Positions 51,871-60,159 of a DNA stretch of 63,000 nt are shown here, one piece after another (position 1 is the stretch's first letter; each line of letters begins with the position of its first letter). The notes under the pieces are model-generated. The model saw only the letters and a list, made by a program, of their open reading frames with translations, had not been told where the DNA came from and did not search any database. This DNA comes from Rossellomorea arthrocnemi. GTDB taxonomy: Bacteria; Bacillota; Bacilli; Bacillales; Bacillaceae_B. The position numbers and the translations under genes are program-made. Location of the stretch: contig NZ_CAJGBF010000020.1 of assembly GCF_904424705.1 (NCBI RefSeq), positions 1 through 63,000 on the forward strand, read 5' to 3'.

Positions 51871-52344
51871 TCAGCCTACCCCCCAGTCATAGGATTGCTT
51901 ATGAATCTCCAAAAACATCGATGATTCAGTGGACTCAATTCCTTCAATCTTACTGAACTCTTCTTTAATAATGCGATATAATTCTGTATTGGTAGAAGTA
52001 ATCACTTCGACAAATAAATCATAACGTCCCGTGGAAGCTGCGACGAAACGCACTTCAGGAATTTCGACCAATTGATCAATAACTTCCTGCAGCCTGTTAA
52101 TTGTGACTTTCACTCCAAACATAGCTACTGAAGGCATCCCCGTTATAAAAGGATTCACTACCCCTACAATCTTAAGGATATCTTGATCCATCATCCGCTG
52201 AACGCGATTACGAACTGTCCCGACTGTTGTATCCAGCATATCGGAAAGCTCGGTATAAGAAAGTCTCCCATCTTTTTGTAATAACTTCATCAACTGCAAA
52301 TCAAGATTGTCCAACTCTTGACTTTCCTTTAATGTATTTTTCAA
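51871..52344 (-). CDS. Lrp/AsnC-family transcriptional regulator
   Basis: A 157-residue regulator with N-terminal HTH (LDLQLMKLLQKDGRLSYTELSDMLDTTVGTVRNRVQRM; recognition helix around TVGTVRNRVQ) and a C-terminal RAM effector domain (FVAASTGRYDLFVEV). The start is TTG at 52344 with AAAGGAGG eight bases upstream. Lrp-type proteins usually respond to amino acids, which fits the peptidases in the operon that follows. It has its own good promoter, and the very AT-rich leader would suit Lrp binding. Confidence 0.9.
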   Translation of the reverse strand: MKNTLKESQELDNLDLQLMKLLQKDGRLSYTELSDMLDTTVGTVRNRVQRMMDQDILKIVGVVNPFITGMPSVAMFGVKVTINRLQEVIDQLVEIPEVRFVAASTGRYDLFVEVITSTNTELYRIIKEEFSKIEGIESTESSMFLEIHKQSYDWGVG

Positions 52345-52374
52345 TATAACCCCTCCTTTTTTGAATTATTTTTA

Positions 52375-52403
52375 ATTATAGTATATGTATATTGAAAATT
52401 CAA
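52375..52403 (-). promoter_or_regulatory. Sigma-A promoter of the lrp gene
   Basis: Minus-strand TTGAAT (52398-52403) and TATAAT (52375-52380) are 17 bases apart, about 35 bases upstream of the start codon. The surrounding 80 bases are strongly AT-rich with short inverted repeats. The remaining gap up to 52625 holds only the repeat described next. Confidence 0.75.
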
Positions 52404-52480
52404 TTACTTAATCGTGAATTTTTTGAATTTTTTATTATTTTACCAACTGACAGAATGTAGAAGAAGGACGGCTCCCATAC

Positions 52481-52541
52481 TACCCCGAGGCACTTCCCGA
52501 TCACCGGAAATAATTTACCTTTCAACTTGGAAAAAAAGCAG
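52481..52541. repeat. Dispersed repeat, copy 1 (TACCCCGAGGCACTTCCCGA type)
   Basis: This stretch aligns with 58161-58225: the first 27 bases are identical, then this copy lacks a few bases of the CCTCGGG arm, and the following sequence (GAAATA, TTCAAC, TGGAA, AAAGCAG) stays recognisable. The pair brackets the tct/prpF/lysR block. Confidence 0.6.
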
Positions 52542-52625
52542 GTTGAGAAGAACGAAATCACTAAATCAATTTGCTAAAAAGAATTCTCCAATGCCGGATA
52601 GGTGACCCCCTTCTTTCTGGCAATC

Positions 52626-52668
52626 AAAAAAAGACACAACTAGGATAGCCACCCAGTTGTGTCTTTTT
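52626..52668 (-). terminator. Terminator of the tct operon
   Basis: A long stem pairs AAAAAGACACAACT with AGTTGTGTCTTTTT around a 13-base loop, with a T-run on both sides. It lies 31 bases after the tctA stop on the minus strand. Confidence 0.85.
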
Positions 52669-52698
52669 GCGCGCAATATTTCCGATTGTACCCATCCT

Positions 52699-54177
52699 TC
52701 ATTTTTTCTTTAAAGCCTTTGCAATGATCGGATAAAACATGGCCAATACGGCAATTAATAAAATGACTCCGGAAATCGGTTTGGTAATAAAGGATAGGTA
52801 ATCTCCCTCTGTGACCAACAAATTCCTTCTGAAGTTTTCTTCCATCATCGGCCCAAGAACCAGTCCCAGTACAAGCGATGCCGGAGAGAAGTGATATTGT
52901 TTCATGAAATAACCGAGTATACCGAAGATCAGCATGACCCACACGTTGAACATCGAATTCCCCACGGCATAGGAACCTACCATTGATAGTAAAACAATGA
53001 GGGTCCCCAACATTGAATAAGGAAGCTTCAGTATGGCCGCAAAGGCTTTAACACCCAAGCGCCCCCCAATAAATACCGTTACACTCGCGATTAACATGGA
53101 AAAGAATATGCAATACAGCATCAGTGGTTGTTCTGTCATTAACTGAGGACCGGGCTGTAATCCTTGAAGGGCAAGAGCCGCCAGGATAATCGCCGTGGTT
53201 GGACTACCAGGAATCCCCAAGACAAGTGTCGGAATCATGGCTCCACCGGCAGCTGCATTATTGGCAGCTTCTGGTGCGACTACTCCTTCTTCTTCCCCTT
53301 GTCCATAATTTTCTTTGTTTTTACTGGTCCGCATGGCTTCTCCATAACTCACAATGGAGGCAATGGAACCTCCCGTTCCTGGAAGTATACCGATTACGGT
53401 TCCTATCACGGCCGATTTCAGTAATACCCACTTATGTTTTATAAGCTCTACAAGCTTGATGGTTTCCAATGAAACCTTATTGCTCATATTTAAATCTTTA
53501 TGTTTGTCCGTTACTTGATTTAAGACTTCTGCAAGGGCGAACGCACCAATCATGATCGGGATCATTTCAAGGCCATTCATCAATTCAATATTACCAAAAG
53601 TAAAGCGGTTGGCCCCTACTATGGGGTCCATCCCGATCATAGCAATCAAGATCCCTATCAGCCCTGAAGCGATGGCTTTGATCGGTGACTTCGTTCCAAT
53701 CGAGGAGATGACCGTCAGCCCAAGCACAGTTAAAGCAAAATACTCTGCACTCTGAATGTTTAAGGCAACATCGGATAAAGGTGGTGCTAAAAACAGCATA
53801 ATCAGAACAGAAAAGACTCCTCCAAATGCGGAGGCACTGATCGCCAGACTAAGTGCTCTTCCTGCTTTCCCATTCTTCGTCATAGGGTAGCCGTCAAAGG
53901 TTGTGGCCACCGACTCAGGCGTTCCTGGTGTATTAAACAAAATAGCTGTGATTGACCCACCGTAGGATGAGCCTGCATAGAGCGCCACCAATAAAATAAT
54001 AGAAGGAAGAATCCCCATGTAATATGTAAAAGGCAGCATTAGAACGATTCCCATTGAAGAACTGATGCCGGGCAGCGAGCCAAAAAACACACCAACCAAC
54101 ATACCGACAAAGACTAGAAGTAAATTCATCGGTGTTAAAGTTGTCAAAAGGCCATCTACTAATAGTTGTATATCCAT
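52699..54177 (-). CDS. tctA: Tripartite tricarboxylate transporter, TctA permease
   Basis: A 492-residue membrane protein with about 12 helices. TctA signatures include GVFFGSLPGISSSMGIVLMLP, YAGSSYGGSITAILFNTPGTPES, GILPGTGGSIASIVSYGEAMRTSK and GVVAPEAANNAAAGGAMIPTL, with the two G-rich loops typical of the family. With TctB and the TctC binding protein it imports a carboxylate such as a tricarboxylate, using an ion gradient. AAGGAGGG lies seven bases before the ATG. It ends the operon. Confidence 0.95.
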   Translation of the reverse strand: MDIQLLVDGLLTTLTPMNLLLVFVGMLVGVFFGSLPGISSSMGIVLMLPFTYYMGILPSIILLVALYAGSSYGGSITAILFNTPGTPESVATTFDGYPMTKNGKAGRALSLAISASAFGGVFSVLIMLFLAPPLSDVALNIQSAEYFALTVLGLTVISSIGTKSPIKAIASGLIGILIAMIGMDPIVGANRFTFGNIELMNGLEMIPIMIGAFALAEVLNQVTDKHKDLNMSNKVSLETIKLVELIKHKWVLLKSAVIGTVIGILPGTGGSIASIVSYGEAMRTSKNKENYGQGEEEGVVAPEAANNAAAGGAMIPTLVLGIPGSPTTAIILAALALQGLQPGPQLMTEQPLMLYCIFFSMLIASVTVFIGGRLGVKAFAAILKLPYSMLGTLIVLLSMVGSYAVGNSMFNVWVMLIFGILGYFMKQYHFSPASLVLGLVLGPMMEENFRRNLLVTEGDYLSFITKPISGVILLIAVLAMFYPIIAKALKKK

Positions 54178-54192
54178 TATTCTCCCTCCTTA

Positions 54193-54660
54193 TCAATATA
54201 AGAAATAACTTAACTCTTTAATAACCCCGATTCCTCTAGGCAAAGGGACCGTTAGTAGATTTCCAAATACCAGAGTAAATGTAATGGCTACCACAATGGA
54301 CGTAATCGCCATTCTCACATAGTTTTTTTGTCCCAATAAGAAGAATAAAAAGAAGCAAAAAATAATCGTGGCAAGTGTGAAACTGATGAGATCGTTCAAT
54401 ACTATAAACACGATGATTCCTACTAACAGCCCTGCATATGCCAGATTAATATTTAATGATACGGCCTTTTCTTTACTGGATTTCTTAATCGCATTGAACA
54501 GTGATACGAGCAATAATAATAAAATGATCACGATAATGACCTGGGGAAAACCTGCCGGCCCTATTGGATCAGCCGACCTGCCTGTTGAAATGGCGAACGA
54601 TTCTTTGAAAAACAGCCCCATAACCAGTATAAGAACAACATGAAACAGTATTTCTCCCAT
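54193..54660 (-). CDS. tctB: Tripartite tricarboxylate transporter, TctB small subunit
   Basis: A 155-residue protein with four membrane helices and the usual loop after helix 1 (RSADPIGPAGFPQVIIVII). I use the ATG at 54660, preceded by GGAGGGG, rather than the frame opening at 54699. It is the poorly conserved small membrane subunit that associates with TctA; it lies directly before tctA. Confidence 0.88.
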   Translation of the reverse strand: MGEILFHVVLILVMGLFFKESFAISTGRSADPIGPAGFPQVIIVIILLLLLVSLFNAIKKSSKEKAVSLNINLAYAGLLVGIIVFIVLNDLISFTLATIIFCFFLFFLLGQKNYVRMAITSIVVAITFTLVFGNLLTVPLPRGIGVIKELSYFLY

Positions 54661-54706
54661 ATACTCCCCTCCAAAACGGGCGGCTAATAAAGCCGCCACA
54701 TAGCTA

Positions 54707-55693
54707 TTATTTAAGTCCCGATTGTTTCGCTACTTGATCAAACTTGTCGTAATCTTCTTCCATGGCCGCTTTAAATTCTTCAGGACCTAAGAAACCTTCA
54801 CGAATATCGGTTAACGATTCAGCGTTGAATTTCTTATATTCTTCTGTTTCATACGCTTTTTCCATTTGATCTAACAGAACGTCTTTCACTTCCTGAGGCG
54901 TTCCTTTCTTTACCACGAACCCTCTCCATGAACCGATTGTGACATCATAACCCTTCTCCACTGTTGTAGGAGTATCTTTCAGCTCGTCAATCTTTGTAAC
55001 ACGTTCGTCATTCAATACAACCAGTGGTTTGACCTTTCCATCCTTGATATACCCTACTGTATTAATCAATTTATCTAAATAAACATCCACTTCGCCACCA
55101 AGTACCGCAGCCTTCACTTCAGATCCTGAACCGTAAGGAATGAACTTTACTTTAACACCCGTGGCATCTGCCAAGGCATTCAATGTTAAATCATCCAATC
55201 CTCCAGGACTGACTCCTGCAAAGGTAATCTCCTTCTTTTTCCCTGTTTTCACCAGTTCATCAAAGCTCTCGATATCACTATTCGCAGGAACTGACAGGAC
55301 GTATATATCAGACTGGATGCGGGCAAGCGGTTCAAAATCCTCCAAGAACTTCATATCCTCGCCTTTTCCTAGTACATCTGCAATCACATGGGAAGGAGTC
55401 ACTTCCAATACCGTATATCCATCATTAGCCTGACCGTGTGCATAAACCATTCCGACCAATCCACCGCTGCCGTCTTTATTAACAGGCTGAAGTGGTTTCT
55501 TCATATCTTTAGACATGATTTCGGCATATTTTCTGGCAAAGGTATCACTGGCACTTCCTTCACCGAAAGGCACCACTAACTCGACGGGCCGTTTTGGGTA
55601 ATCCGAACTGCCGGCAGCAGTTTTATTTGAACTACAGCCTGCTGTTACGATACACACGAATAAAATGACGATAAGTACAAGTTTTCTTTTCAA
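54707..55693 (-). CDS. tctC: Tripartite tricarboxylate transporter, TctC binding lipoprotein
   Basis: A 328-residue extracytoplasmic binding protein (Bug family). The lipobox is IVTAGC with modified C20; the mature part has PVELVVPFGEGSASDTFAR and the conserved GGLVGMVYA and WRGFVVKKGTP stretches. It binds a carboxylate for the TctAB permease. The start is a TTG at 55693 with AGGGGAG eight bases upstream. A cre-like box just upstream suggests catabolite repression. The neighbouring PrpF-type isomerase suggests a methylated or unsaturated tricarboxylate substrate. Confidence 0.92.
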   Translation of the reverse strand: MKRKLVLIVILFVCIVTAGCSSNKTAAGSSDYPKRPVELVVPFGEGSASDTFARKYAEIMSKDMKKPLQPVNKDGSGGLVGMVYAHGQANDGYTVLEVTPSHVIADVLGKGEDMKFLEDFEPLARIQSDIYVLSVPANSDIESFDELVKTGKKKEITFAGVSPGGLDDLTLNALADATGVKVKFIPYGSGSEVKAAVLGGEVDVYLDKLINTVGYIKDGKVKPLVVLNDERVTKIDELKDTPTTVEKGYDVTIGSWRGFVVKKGTPQEVKDVLLDQMEKAYETEEYKKFNAESLTDIREGFLGPEEFKAAMEEDYDKFDQVAKQSGLK

Positions 55694-55708
55694 TGTGATT
55701 CTCCCCTT

Positions 55709-55722
55709 TGTAAACGCTTTTA
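55709..55722. promoter_or_regulatory. cre-like site upstream of tctC
   Basis: TGTAAACGCTTTTA departs from the cre consensus at one position in either orientation. It lies 15 bases upstream of the tctC start, between prpF and tctC. Confidence 0.5.
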
Positions 55723-55738
55723 TTTTTCTGAATACTTA

Positions 55739-56905
55739 TCAACCCATCAGATGAATGGGTATCAAAGTATTTCCTTCCATAATTCTTCTTGCCGTTCTCC
55801 CAATCCCGCCTCTTACAAGCTTATAACCAGCCTTCTCTTTCTTTACGTTGACATGAACCAAAATCGTTCCGGTCGGATGGCCGATACTGATTTCATCTTT
55901 ATCATCTGTAAAGAGTGAATGAGGAATCGATCCGGGTATCTTACAAGCAGTCCCTAATCCAATCGCTCCGCTGACAGCAAAGGCACGATGCAAGGTCCCC
56001 ATGGCAATATAACGGGCAACGATGTCTATGTTTTCTCCCTCGACTATTTCTCCATTTTCATCAGTATAATCGGCGGGAGGAGAAACGATGGTTACCTTCG
56101 GAAGAGCATGAGTTTCCGGTGTGACGACCTCCCCTTCATGGAACAATCCAATCAGTCTGCCACATTTCACGCGGATCTCTTCAATTCTACTTTGTAAAGA
56201 TGGATCATTTATTTCACCTGAAAGCTCTACCCCTACTAAACCAATATCAGAAGCATGAAGGAAAACGAGTATATTTCCCACATCGATAATCGTCACTTCC
56301 ACGATACTCCCATCATCTACTTGAATGATGTCTACTACATTACCTGTCGGAAGCAAGGCCCCCGTAAAGGATCCTCCGAAATCCAGGAAATTGACCATAA
56401 TGCATGAACCCGTTCCCGAAACCCCTGATATAGCAAAATCTCCCTCATAGATGATATGTCCATCCTTGACGGGTACTTCCACTTCCATCACCCGTTTCGT
56501 ATTCGTATTATAAATCTTCACCGTCGTCATACCCTCATTGATCTTCACCAGTCCTTCTTCAACAGCAAACAACCCAACAGCCGAAGCCATATTCCCGCAA
56601 GTCACATTATAATCAATATTCTGACTATTTGTACTAACTTGACCGAAGGTGTAATAAATATCGCACCCATGTATATCCGTTATTCCCACTATGGCAACCT
56701 TACTTGTCAGGGGAGTTCCCCCTCCGATACCGTCTACCTGTCCATTTCTGGAACTTCCATAAATTTTCGTTATGACATAATCCCTATTTCTTGTATCCTT
56801 AGGCAGATCATTATCTTTGAAAATTAATCCTTTACTCGTACCACCCCTCATCAAAACGCTTGGCAGTTTATATAGTTGACCATGAATGTTCACTCTGTCA
56901 TGCAC
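55739..56905 (-). CDS. PrpF-family isomerase (methylaconitate/oxalomesaconate type)
   Basis: A 388-residue protein of the PrpF/DUF453 family, two domains of diaminopimelate epimerase-like fold. Typical stretches are PSVLMRGGTSKGLIFK, GGGTPLTSKVAIVG, VTCGNMASAVGLFAVEEG with the conserved cysteine, and RGGIGRTARRIMEG. Members move a double bond or cis-trans isomerise aconitate-like acids. Start is ATG 56905, though its AAGGTG site is only one base away; the GTG at 56893 has better spacing. It precedes tctC by 45 bases and is divergent from the LysR gene, so it probably processes the acid imported by TctABC. Exact substrate unknown. Confidence 0.87.
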   Translation of the reverse strand: MHDRVNIHGQLYKLPSVLMRGGTSKGLIFKDNDLPKDTRNRDYVITKIYGSSRNGQVDGIGGGTPLTSKVAIVGITDIHGCDIYYTFGQVSTNSQNIDYNVTCGNMASAVGLFAVEEGLVKINEGMTTVKIYNTNTKRVMEVEVPVKDGHIIYEGDFAISGVSGTGSCIMVNFLDFGGSFTGALLPTGNVVDIIQVDDGSIVEVTIIDVGNILVFLHASDIGLVGVELSGEINDPSLQSRIEEIRVKCGRLIGLFHEGEVVTPETHALPKVTIVSPPADYTDENGEIVEGENIDIVARYIAMGTLHRAFAVSGAIGLGTACKIPGSIPHSLFTDDKDEISIGHPTGTILVHVNVKKEKAGYKLVRGGIGRTARRIMEGNTLIPIHLMG

Positions 56906-56924
56906 CTTCTTAAAAAATTAATTG

Positions 56925-56936
56925 ATACCATGGTAT
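56925..56936. promoter_or_regulatory. Palindrome between prpF and lysR, probable LysR site
   Basis: ATACCATGGTAT is a perfect 12-bp palindrome in the divergent promoter region. A further half-site ATACCA recurs at 57008-57013, 83 bases away. LysR regulators usually bind such sites in the region shared with the divergent target. Confidence 0.5.
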
Positions 56937-57053
56937 AAGAAGAGTATATTCAAGGTATTGAAATAAATAAAATATTTATTTTTTATAATATAAGATAAAA
57001 AAATTTTATACCACATCTGAAACTATTCATATCACTATCTTCGGGAGGTTATG

Positions 57054-57944
57054 ATGGATAACTTTGATTGGGATTTATTAACTTCATTATTCGAACATAA
57101 AAATATTACCAAAGCGGGTGAAGCATTAAGAAGCTCCCAACCTGCGGTAACCTATCGACTAAAAAAACTAGAAGAAGAGTTTGGCGTAAAAATTGTCTAC
57201 CGTGGTCATAGAGGCGTCGCCTTCACACCCCAAGGCGAATACTTAGTCCACTACGCCATGAACATGCAAAAAGAGTTCCAAAAAGTAAAGGAACAAGTAT
57301 TAAACTTTGAAAATAAGATTCAGGGAATATTAAGAATCAGTGCTTCTAGCATCTTTTCCAGATACAAACTACCACCTATCCTTGGTGAATTCACCAAGCT
57401 CTATCCCTTAGTGGAATTTCACGTCAATACCGGATGGAGCGAAGAGGTCATCAACTCTATCTTCAAGGAACAATCACAGTTAGGCATCCTCCGGGGAAAC
57501 TATAATCTTTCCCAAGAAAAACAATTACTCATGGAGGAAAACTTACTCATCGTGTCAAAAAATCCAATTGATCTACACAATTTAGCGAACCTTCCAAGGA
57601 TTTATTACAATACGGACACTTCATTAAAAACATTGATCGACAACTGGTGGACGGAAAATTATGTCTCTCCCCCGATGATTACGATGAGAGTGGACAATAT
57701 GGAAACATGCAAAGAAATGGTACTAAACGGCTTGGGCTATGCTATTCTCCCCAACATATTATTGGAAGAAGATGAAGAGCTTTACAAAACACCATGCCTA
57801 ACAAAAGACGGTGACCATGTTAAAAGGCAGACATGGTTAATTTACAAAAAAGAATACTCCAATAACCTGATAATTAAAGCTTTTTGCGACTTTCTAAAGG
57901 ATTGGGATTTTAGAAAAAGCCGGATAAAAGAAGAAATTGAATAA
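57054..57944 (+). CDS. LysR-family transcriptional regulator
   Basis: A 296-residue LTTR. The N-terminal winged helix is DWDLLTSLFEHKNITKAGEALRSSQPAVTYRLKKLEEEFG (recognition helix around SQPAVTYRLKKLE), followed by a linker helix and a two-lobed effector domain. The ATG at 57054 has GGGAGG five bases upstream, better than the ATG at 57051. It is divergent from prpF-tctCBA and most likely activates that operon in response to its carboxylate. Confidence 0.92.
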   Translation: MDNFDWDLLTSLFEHKNITKAGEALRSSQPAVTYRLKKLEEEFGVKIVYRGHRGVAFTPQGEYLVHYAMNMQKEFQKVKEQVLNFENKIQGILRISASSIFSRYKLPPILGEFTKLYPLVEFHVNTGWSEEVINSIFKEQSQLGILRGNYNLSQEKQLLMEENLLIVSKNPIDLHNLANLPRIYYNTDTSLKTLIDNWWTENYVSPPMITMRVDNMETCKEMVLNGLGYAILPNILLEEDEELYKTPCLTKDGDHVKRQTWLIYKKEYSNNLIIKAFCDFLKDWDFRKSRIKEEIE

Positions 57945-58028
57945 ATCATCAATGACCTGATTACTCAATAAATTAAGTATATTAAAATAGTGAAGACAGA
58001 TAAACACTATATAGCTATTACCTACTTC

Positions 58029-58058
58029 GGGTAGAGTAGAACGGTACAGACTCTACCC
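58029..58058 (+). terminator. Hairpin downstream of lysR
   Basis: GGGTAGAGT and ACTCTACCC form a perfect nine-pair stem with a 12-base loop, followed by TTAACCTT. The T-tract is poor, so it is a weak terminator candidate. Other parts of the gap 57945-58306 hold the repeat, C-tract and promoter listed separately. Confidence 0.5.
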
Positions 58059-58160
58059 TTAACCTTCACGCAACTAACCCCACTGCCTTCGTTTTAAAAC
58101 CCCTATAAATAGCTTCACTTTCCTCACCTTTCCTCCTTCATTAGACTTTTCATTTTTGAA

Positions 58161-58225
58161 TACCCCGAGGCACTTCCCGATCACCTCGGGAAATAGCTCA
58201 CCAATTCAACATGGAATAAAGCAGA
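58161..58225. repeat. Dispersed repeat, copy 2, with CCCGAGG hairpin
   Basis: It matches 52481-52541 in the same orientation. Here the hairpin arms CCCGAGG and CCTCGGG are both intact, so this looks like the less damaged copy. Confidence 0.6.
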
Positions 58226-58247
58226 ATGAAAACGTCTCCATGTTTCT

Positions 58248-58258
58248 CCCCCCCCCCC
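58248..58258 (+). repeat. Homopolymer of 11 C residues next to a promoter
   Basis: Eleven consecutive C residues end one base before the TTGACA -35 box of the TrmB-type gene. Such tracts are rare in a low-GC genome and can change length by slippage. Confidence 0.85.
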
Positions 58259-58259
58259 G

Positions 58260-58288
58260 TTGACACCCTACTACCTAAGTAGTAATAT
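58260..58288 (+). promoter_or_regulatory. Sigma-A promoter of the TrmB-type gene
   Basis: TTGACA (58260-58265) and TAATAT (58283-58288) are separated by 17 bases. The -35 is perfect and the -10 has two differences from consensus. Predicted transcription starts about 58295, giving a very short leader. Confidence 0.8.
58269..58284. promoter_or_regulatory. Inverted repeat inside the promoter, probable autoregulatory operator
   Basis: TACTAC and GTAGTA flank CTAA within the spacer between -35 and -10. A protein bound here would occlude RNA polymerase. The TrmB-type regulator encoded just downstream is the likely ligand. Confidence 0.6.
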
Positions 58289-58306
58289 CTAAATTAGGTG
58301 ATAATT

Positions 58307-59119
58307 ATGAATATTGAAAAAGTAATAAACTCGTTAAAATCTAATGGTTTTACAGAATACGAGGCAAAGATTTATCTCTCTCTTCTTAAAGAATCCCCAT
58401 CTAACGGAAATATGATCGCGAACAGCTCAGGGGTGCCTGGTCCGAAGGTGTATGAGTCATTAAGAAAGATGCAGGAAAAAGGCTATATTTTCTTAGTAGC
58501 AAGTGGGGAAAAGAAGAGCAGCAAGCGCTATACCCCACTCCCTTATAAAGATTTATTACAATCTTTAGAGAAGGATTTTTCGGAAAATTTATCCCTTCTT
58601 GATACAACACTCGAGGACATCTCCAAAAAAAGCAGGCATGATTGGACAGAATTATTTCATATTGAAGGATACACCACTTCAATGGACGTGGTAAAAAGTG
58701 AGATTGGAAATGCATCCAGTGAAGTTCTAATTAGTTGCTGGTCAGAGGAATTGGGTCAATTATTTCCTCATCTATCACTTGCTCATGAACGAGGCGTAAA
58801 GATTGTATCGCTGATTTTTGATAAGACCCAAAAGAAGATCCCGTGGCGGAATTTCCACCACAATGATCATTTAGAAGAGGCTCTGACCCAGCGTCACAGC
58901 GGTGAATTGAACATTGTCATCGATCAATCGAAAGTGATTGTGTTTGATGCGAACGATAAGCAGCCAAATGCAGTCGTGTCCAGTCATAAAGCGATGGTGG
59001 CCACAACTAGAAAGTATATTAGACATGACATTTATGTAAACCGGATTATGAACGACATGAAAGAACCCTTGGTCGAGCTGTATGGTCAGAAGTTTGAAGG
59101 ATTAATCGATGACTTTTAG
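58307..59119 (+). CDS. TrmB-family transcriptional regulator
   Basis: A 270-residue protein. The N-terminal winged helix reads GFTEYEAKIYLSLLKESPSNGNMIANSSGVPGPKVYESLRKM (key: recognition helix PGPKVYESLRKM), typical of TrmB regulators; the C-terminal part (about 105-265) resembles the PLD-like effector domain (FHIEGYTTSMDVVKSEI, then VVSSHKAMVATTRKY). The ATG at 58307 has AGGTGA upstream and is preferred to the GTG at 58298. It probably controls itself and the following BKACE-reductase-symporter operon. Full-length TrmB regulators with a sugar-binding domain are longer; this is the short type, whose ligand is unknown. Confidence 0.87.
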   Translation: MNIEKVINSLKSNGFTEYEAKIYLSLLKESPSNGNMIANSSGVPGPKVYESLRKMQEKGYIFLVASGEKKSSKRYTPLPYKDLLQSLEKDFSENLSLLDTTLEDISKKSRHDWTELFHIEGYTTSMDVVKSEIGNASSEVLISCWSEELGQLFPHLSLAHERGVKIVSLIFDKTQKKIPWRNFHHNDHLEEALTQRHSGELNIVIDQSKVIVFDANDKQPNAVVSSHKAMVATTRKYIRHDIYVNRIMNDMKEPLVELYGQKFEGLIDDF

Positions 59120-59295
59120 CTCCTGCATTGTTCTTATTAAAGGAGGTGATACCCTTTTAAGATAAACGTGTCAAACTTCAGCCCAGATTCTATAAATCTT
59201 CCTAGAACCTTCCCTCACGTATTTTTTTACATCCTGCTTCCTTGGAAAAACGATAAAACTTATCAACCCAAAATAAAATTTCAGGAGATGATCAG

Positions 59296-60138
59296 ATGGA
59301 AAAAGTAGTTTTGACAGTAGCCACAACCGGAGCGTGGACCACTAAAGATCAAACCCCATACGTGCCTCTTCACCCCGAAGAAATTGCAGATGAAGTGTAT
59401 GCCTGTTATCAGGCCGGTGCTTCAATAGCTCATATCCATGTCCGGGATGATGATGGCAACCCTTCCATGGACTATAAGAAGTTTGAGAAAACCGTGAATT
59501 TAATCAGGGATCGATGTGATATCGTGCTGAACCTTACATCATCAGGGGGACTGGGGCTTGATGATGAAATGAGGATGAGACCCTTCATGGAGTTGAAACC
59601 GGAATTAGCCAGTTTTGATTGCGGCTCGATGAACTGGGGTCATTCTACGACATTCATTAATAGCCCCCCATTTCTTGAAGAGTTGGGACAGAGAATGAAA
59701 GAAAATGGAGTGAAACCGGAAATTGAGATTTTTGATGCAGGAATGGTCTATAACGCTGAATACTATCAGAAAAAAGATATAATCGATTCCCCTTCCCACT
59801 ACCAGTTTGTCCTGGGAGCACCAGGAGGAATGGCTGCAACAGTGGATAATTTAGTCTTTCTTAAGAATCTCATTCCAAAAGATTCCACCTGGAGTGCCTT
59901 CGGAATCGGAAAAATGCATTTGCCCATTCAATATGCAACGTTAGCTCTCGGCGGACATCTTCGGGTCGGTATGGAGGATAATGTGTATTATTCTAAAGGC
60001 GTATTGGCCAAATCAAATGTTGAGTTTGTAAACAGGGCTAAACGACTTGTCACTGAAATCGGAAAAGAACTCGCTACCCCGGATGAAGCAAGGAAAATAC
60101 TTGGATTAAACAAACAAAATTCAACAGTGGCAAACTGA
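59296..60138 (+). CDS. Beta-keto acid cleavage enzyme (BKACE, DUF849)
   Basis: A 280-residue TIM barrel of the 3-keto-5-aminohexanoate cleavage enzyme family. Zinc ligands H46 and H48 lie in SIAHIHVRD; LNLTSSGGLG, SFDCGSMNWG, EIEIFDAGMV and FGIGKMHLPIQYATLALGGHLRVGMEDNVY are further family stretches, with the catalytic Glu in VGMEDN. BKACEs condense a beta-keto acid with acetyl-CoA to give acetoacetate and a new CoA ester. AGGAGAT lies five to six bases before the ATG. The next gene encodes a dehydrogenase that could make the beta-keto acid. The keto acid is unknown. Confidence 0.92.
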   Translation: MEKVVLTVATTGAWTTKDQTPYVPLHPEEIADEVYACYQAGASIAHIHVRDDDGNPSMDYKKFEKTVNLIRDRCDIVLNLTSSGGLGLDDEMRMRPFMELKPELASFDCGSMNWGHSTTFINSPPFLEELGQRMKENGVKPEIEIFDAGMVYNAEYYQKKDIIDSPSHYQFVLGAPGGMAATVDNLVFLKNLIPKDSTWSAFGIGKMHLPIQYATLALGGHLRVGMEDNVYYSKGVLAKSNVEFVNRAKRLVTEIGKELATPDEARKILGLNKQNSTVAN

Positions 60139-60159
60139 CGGGAAAAGTATAACCACATT

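Noticed and set aside
59140..59165. Strong ribosome-binding sequence AAAGGAGGTGAT after the TrmB-type gene
   Set aside because: No start codon lies within a usable distance; a GTG about 17 bases on opens only a short frame running into the BKACE gene.
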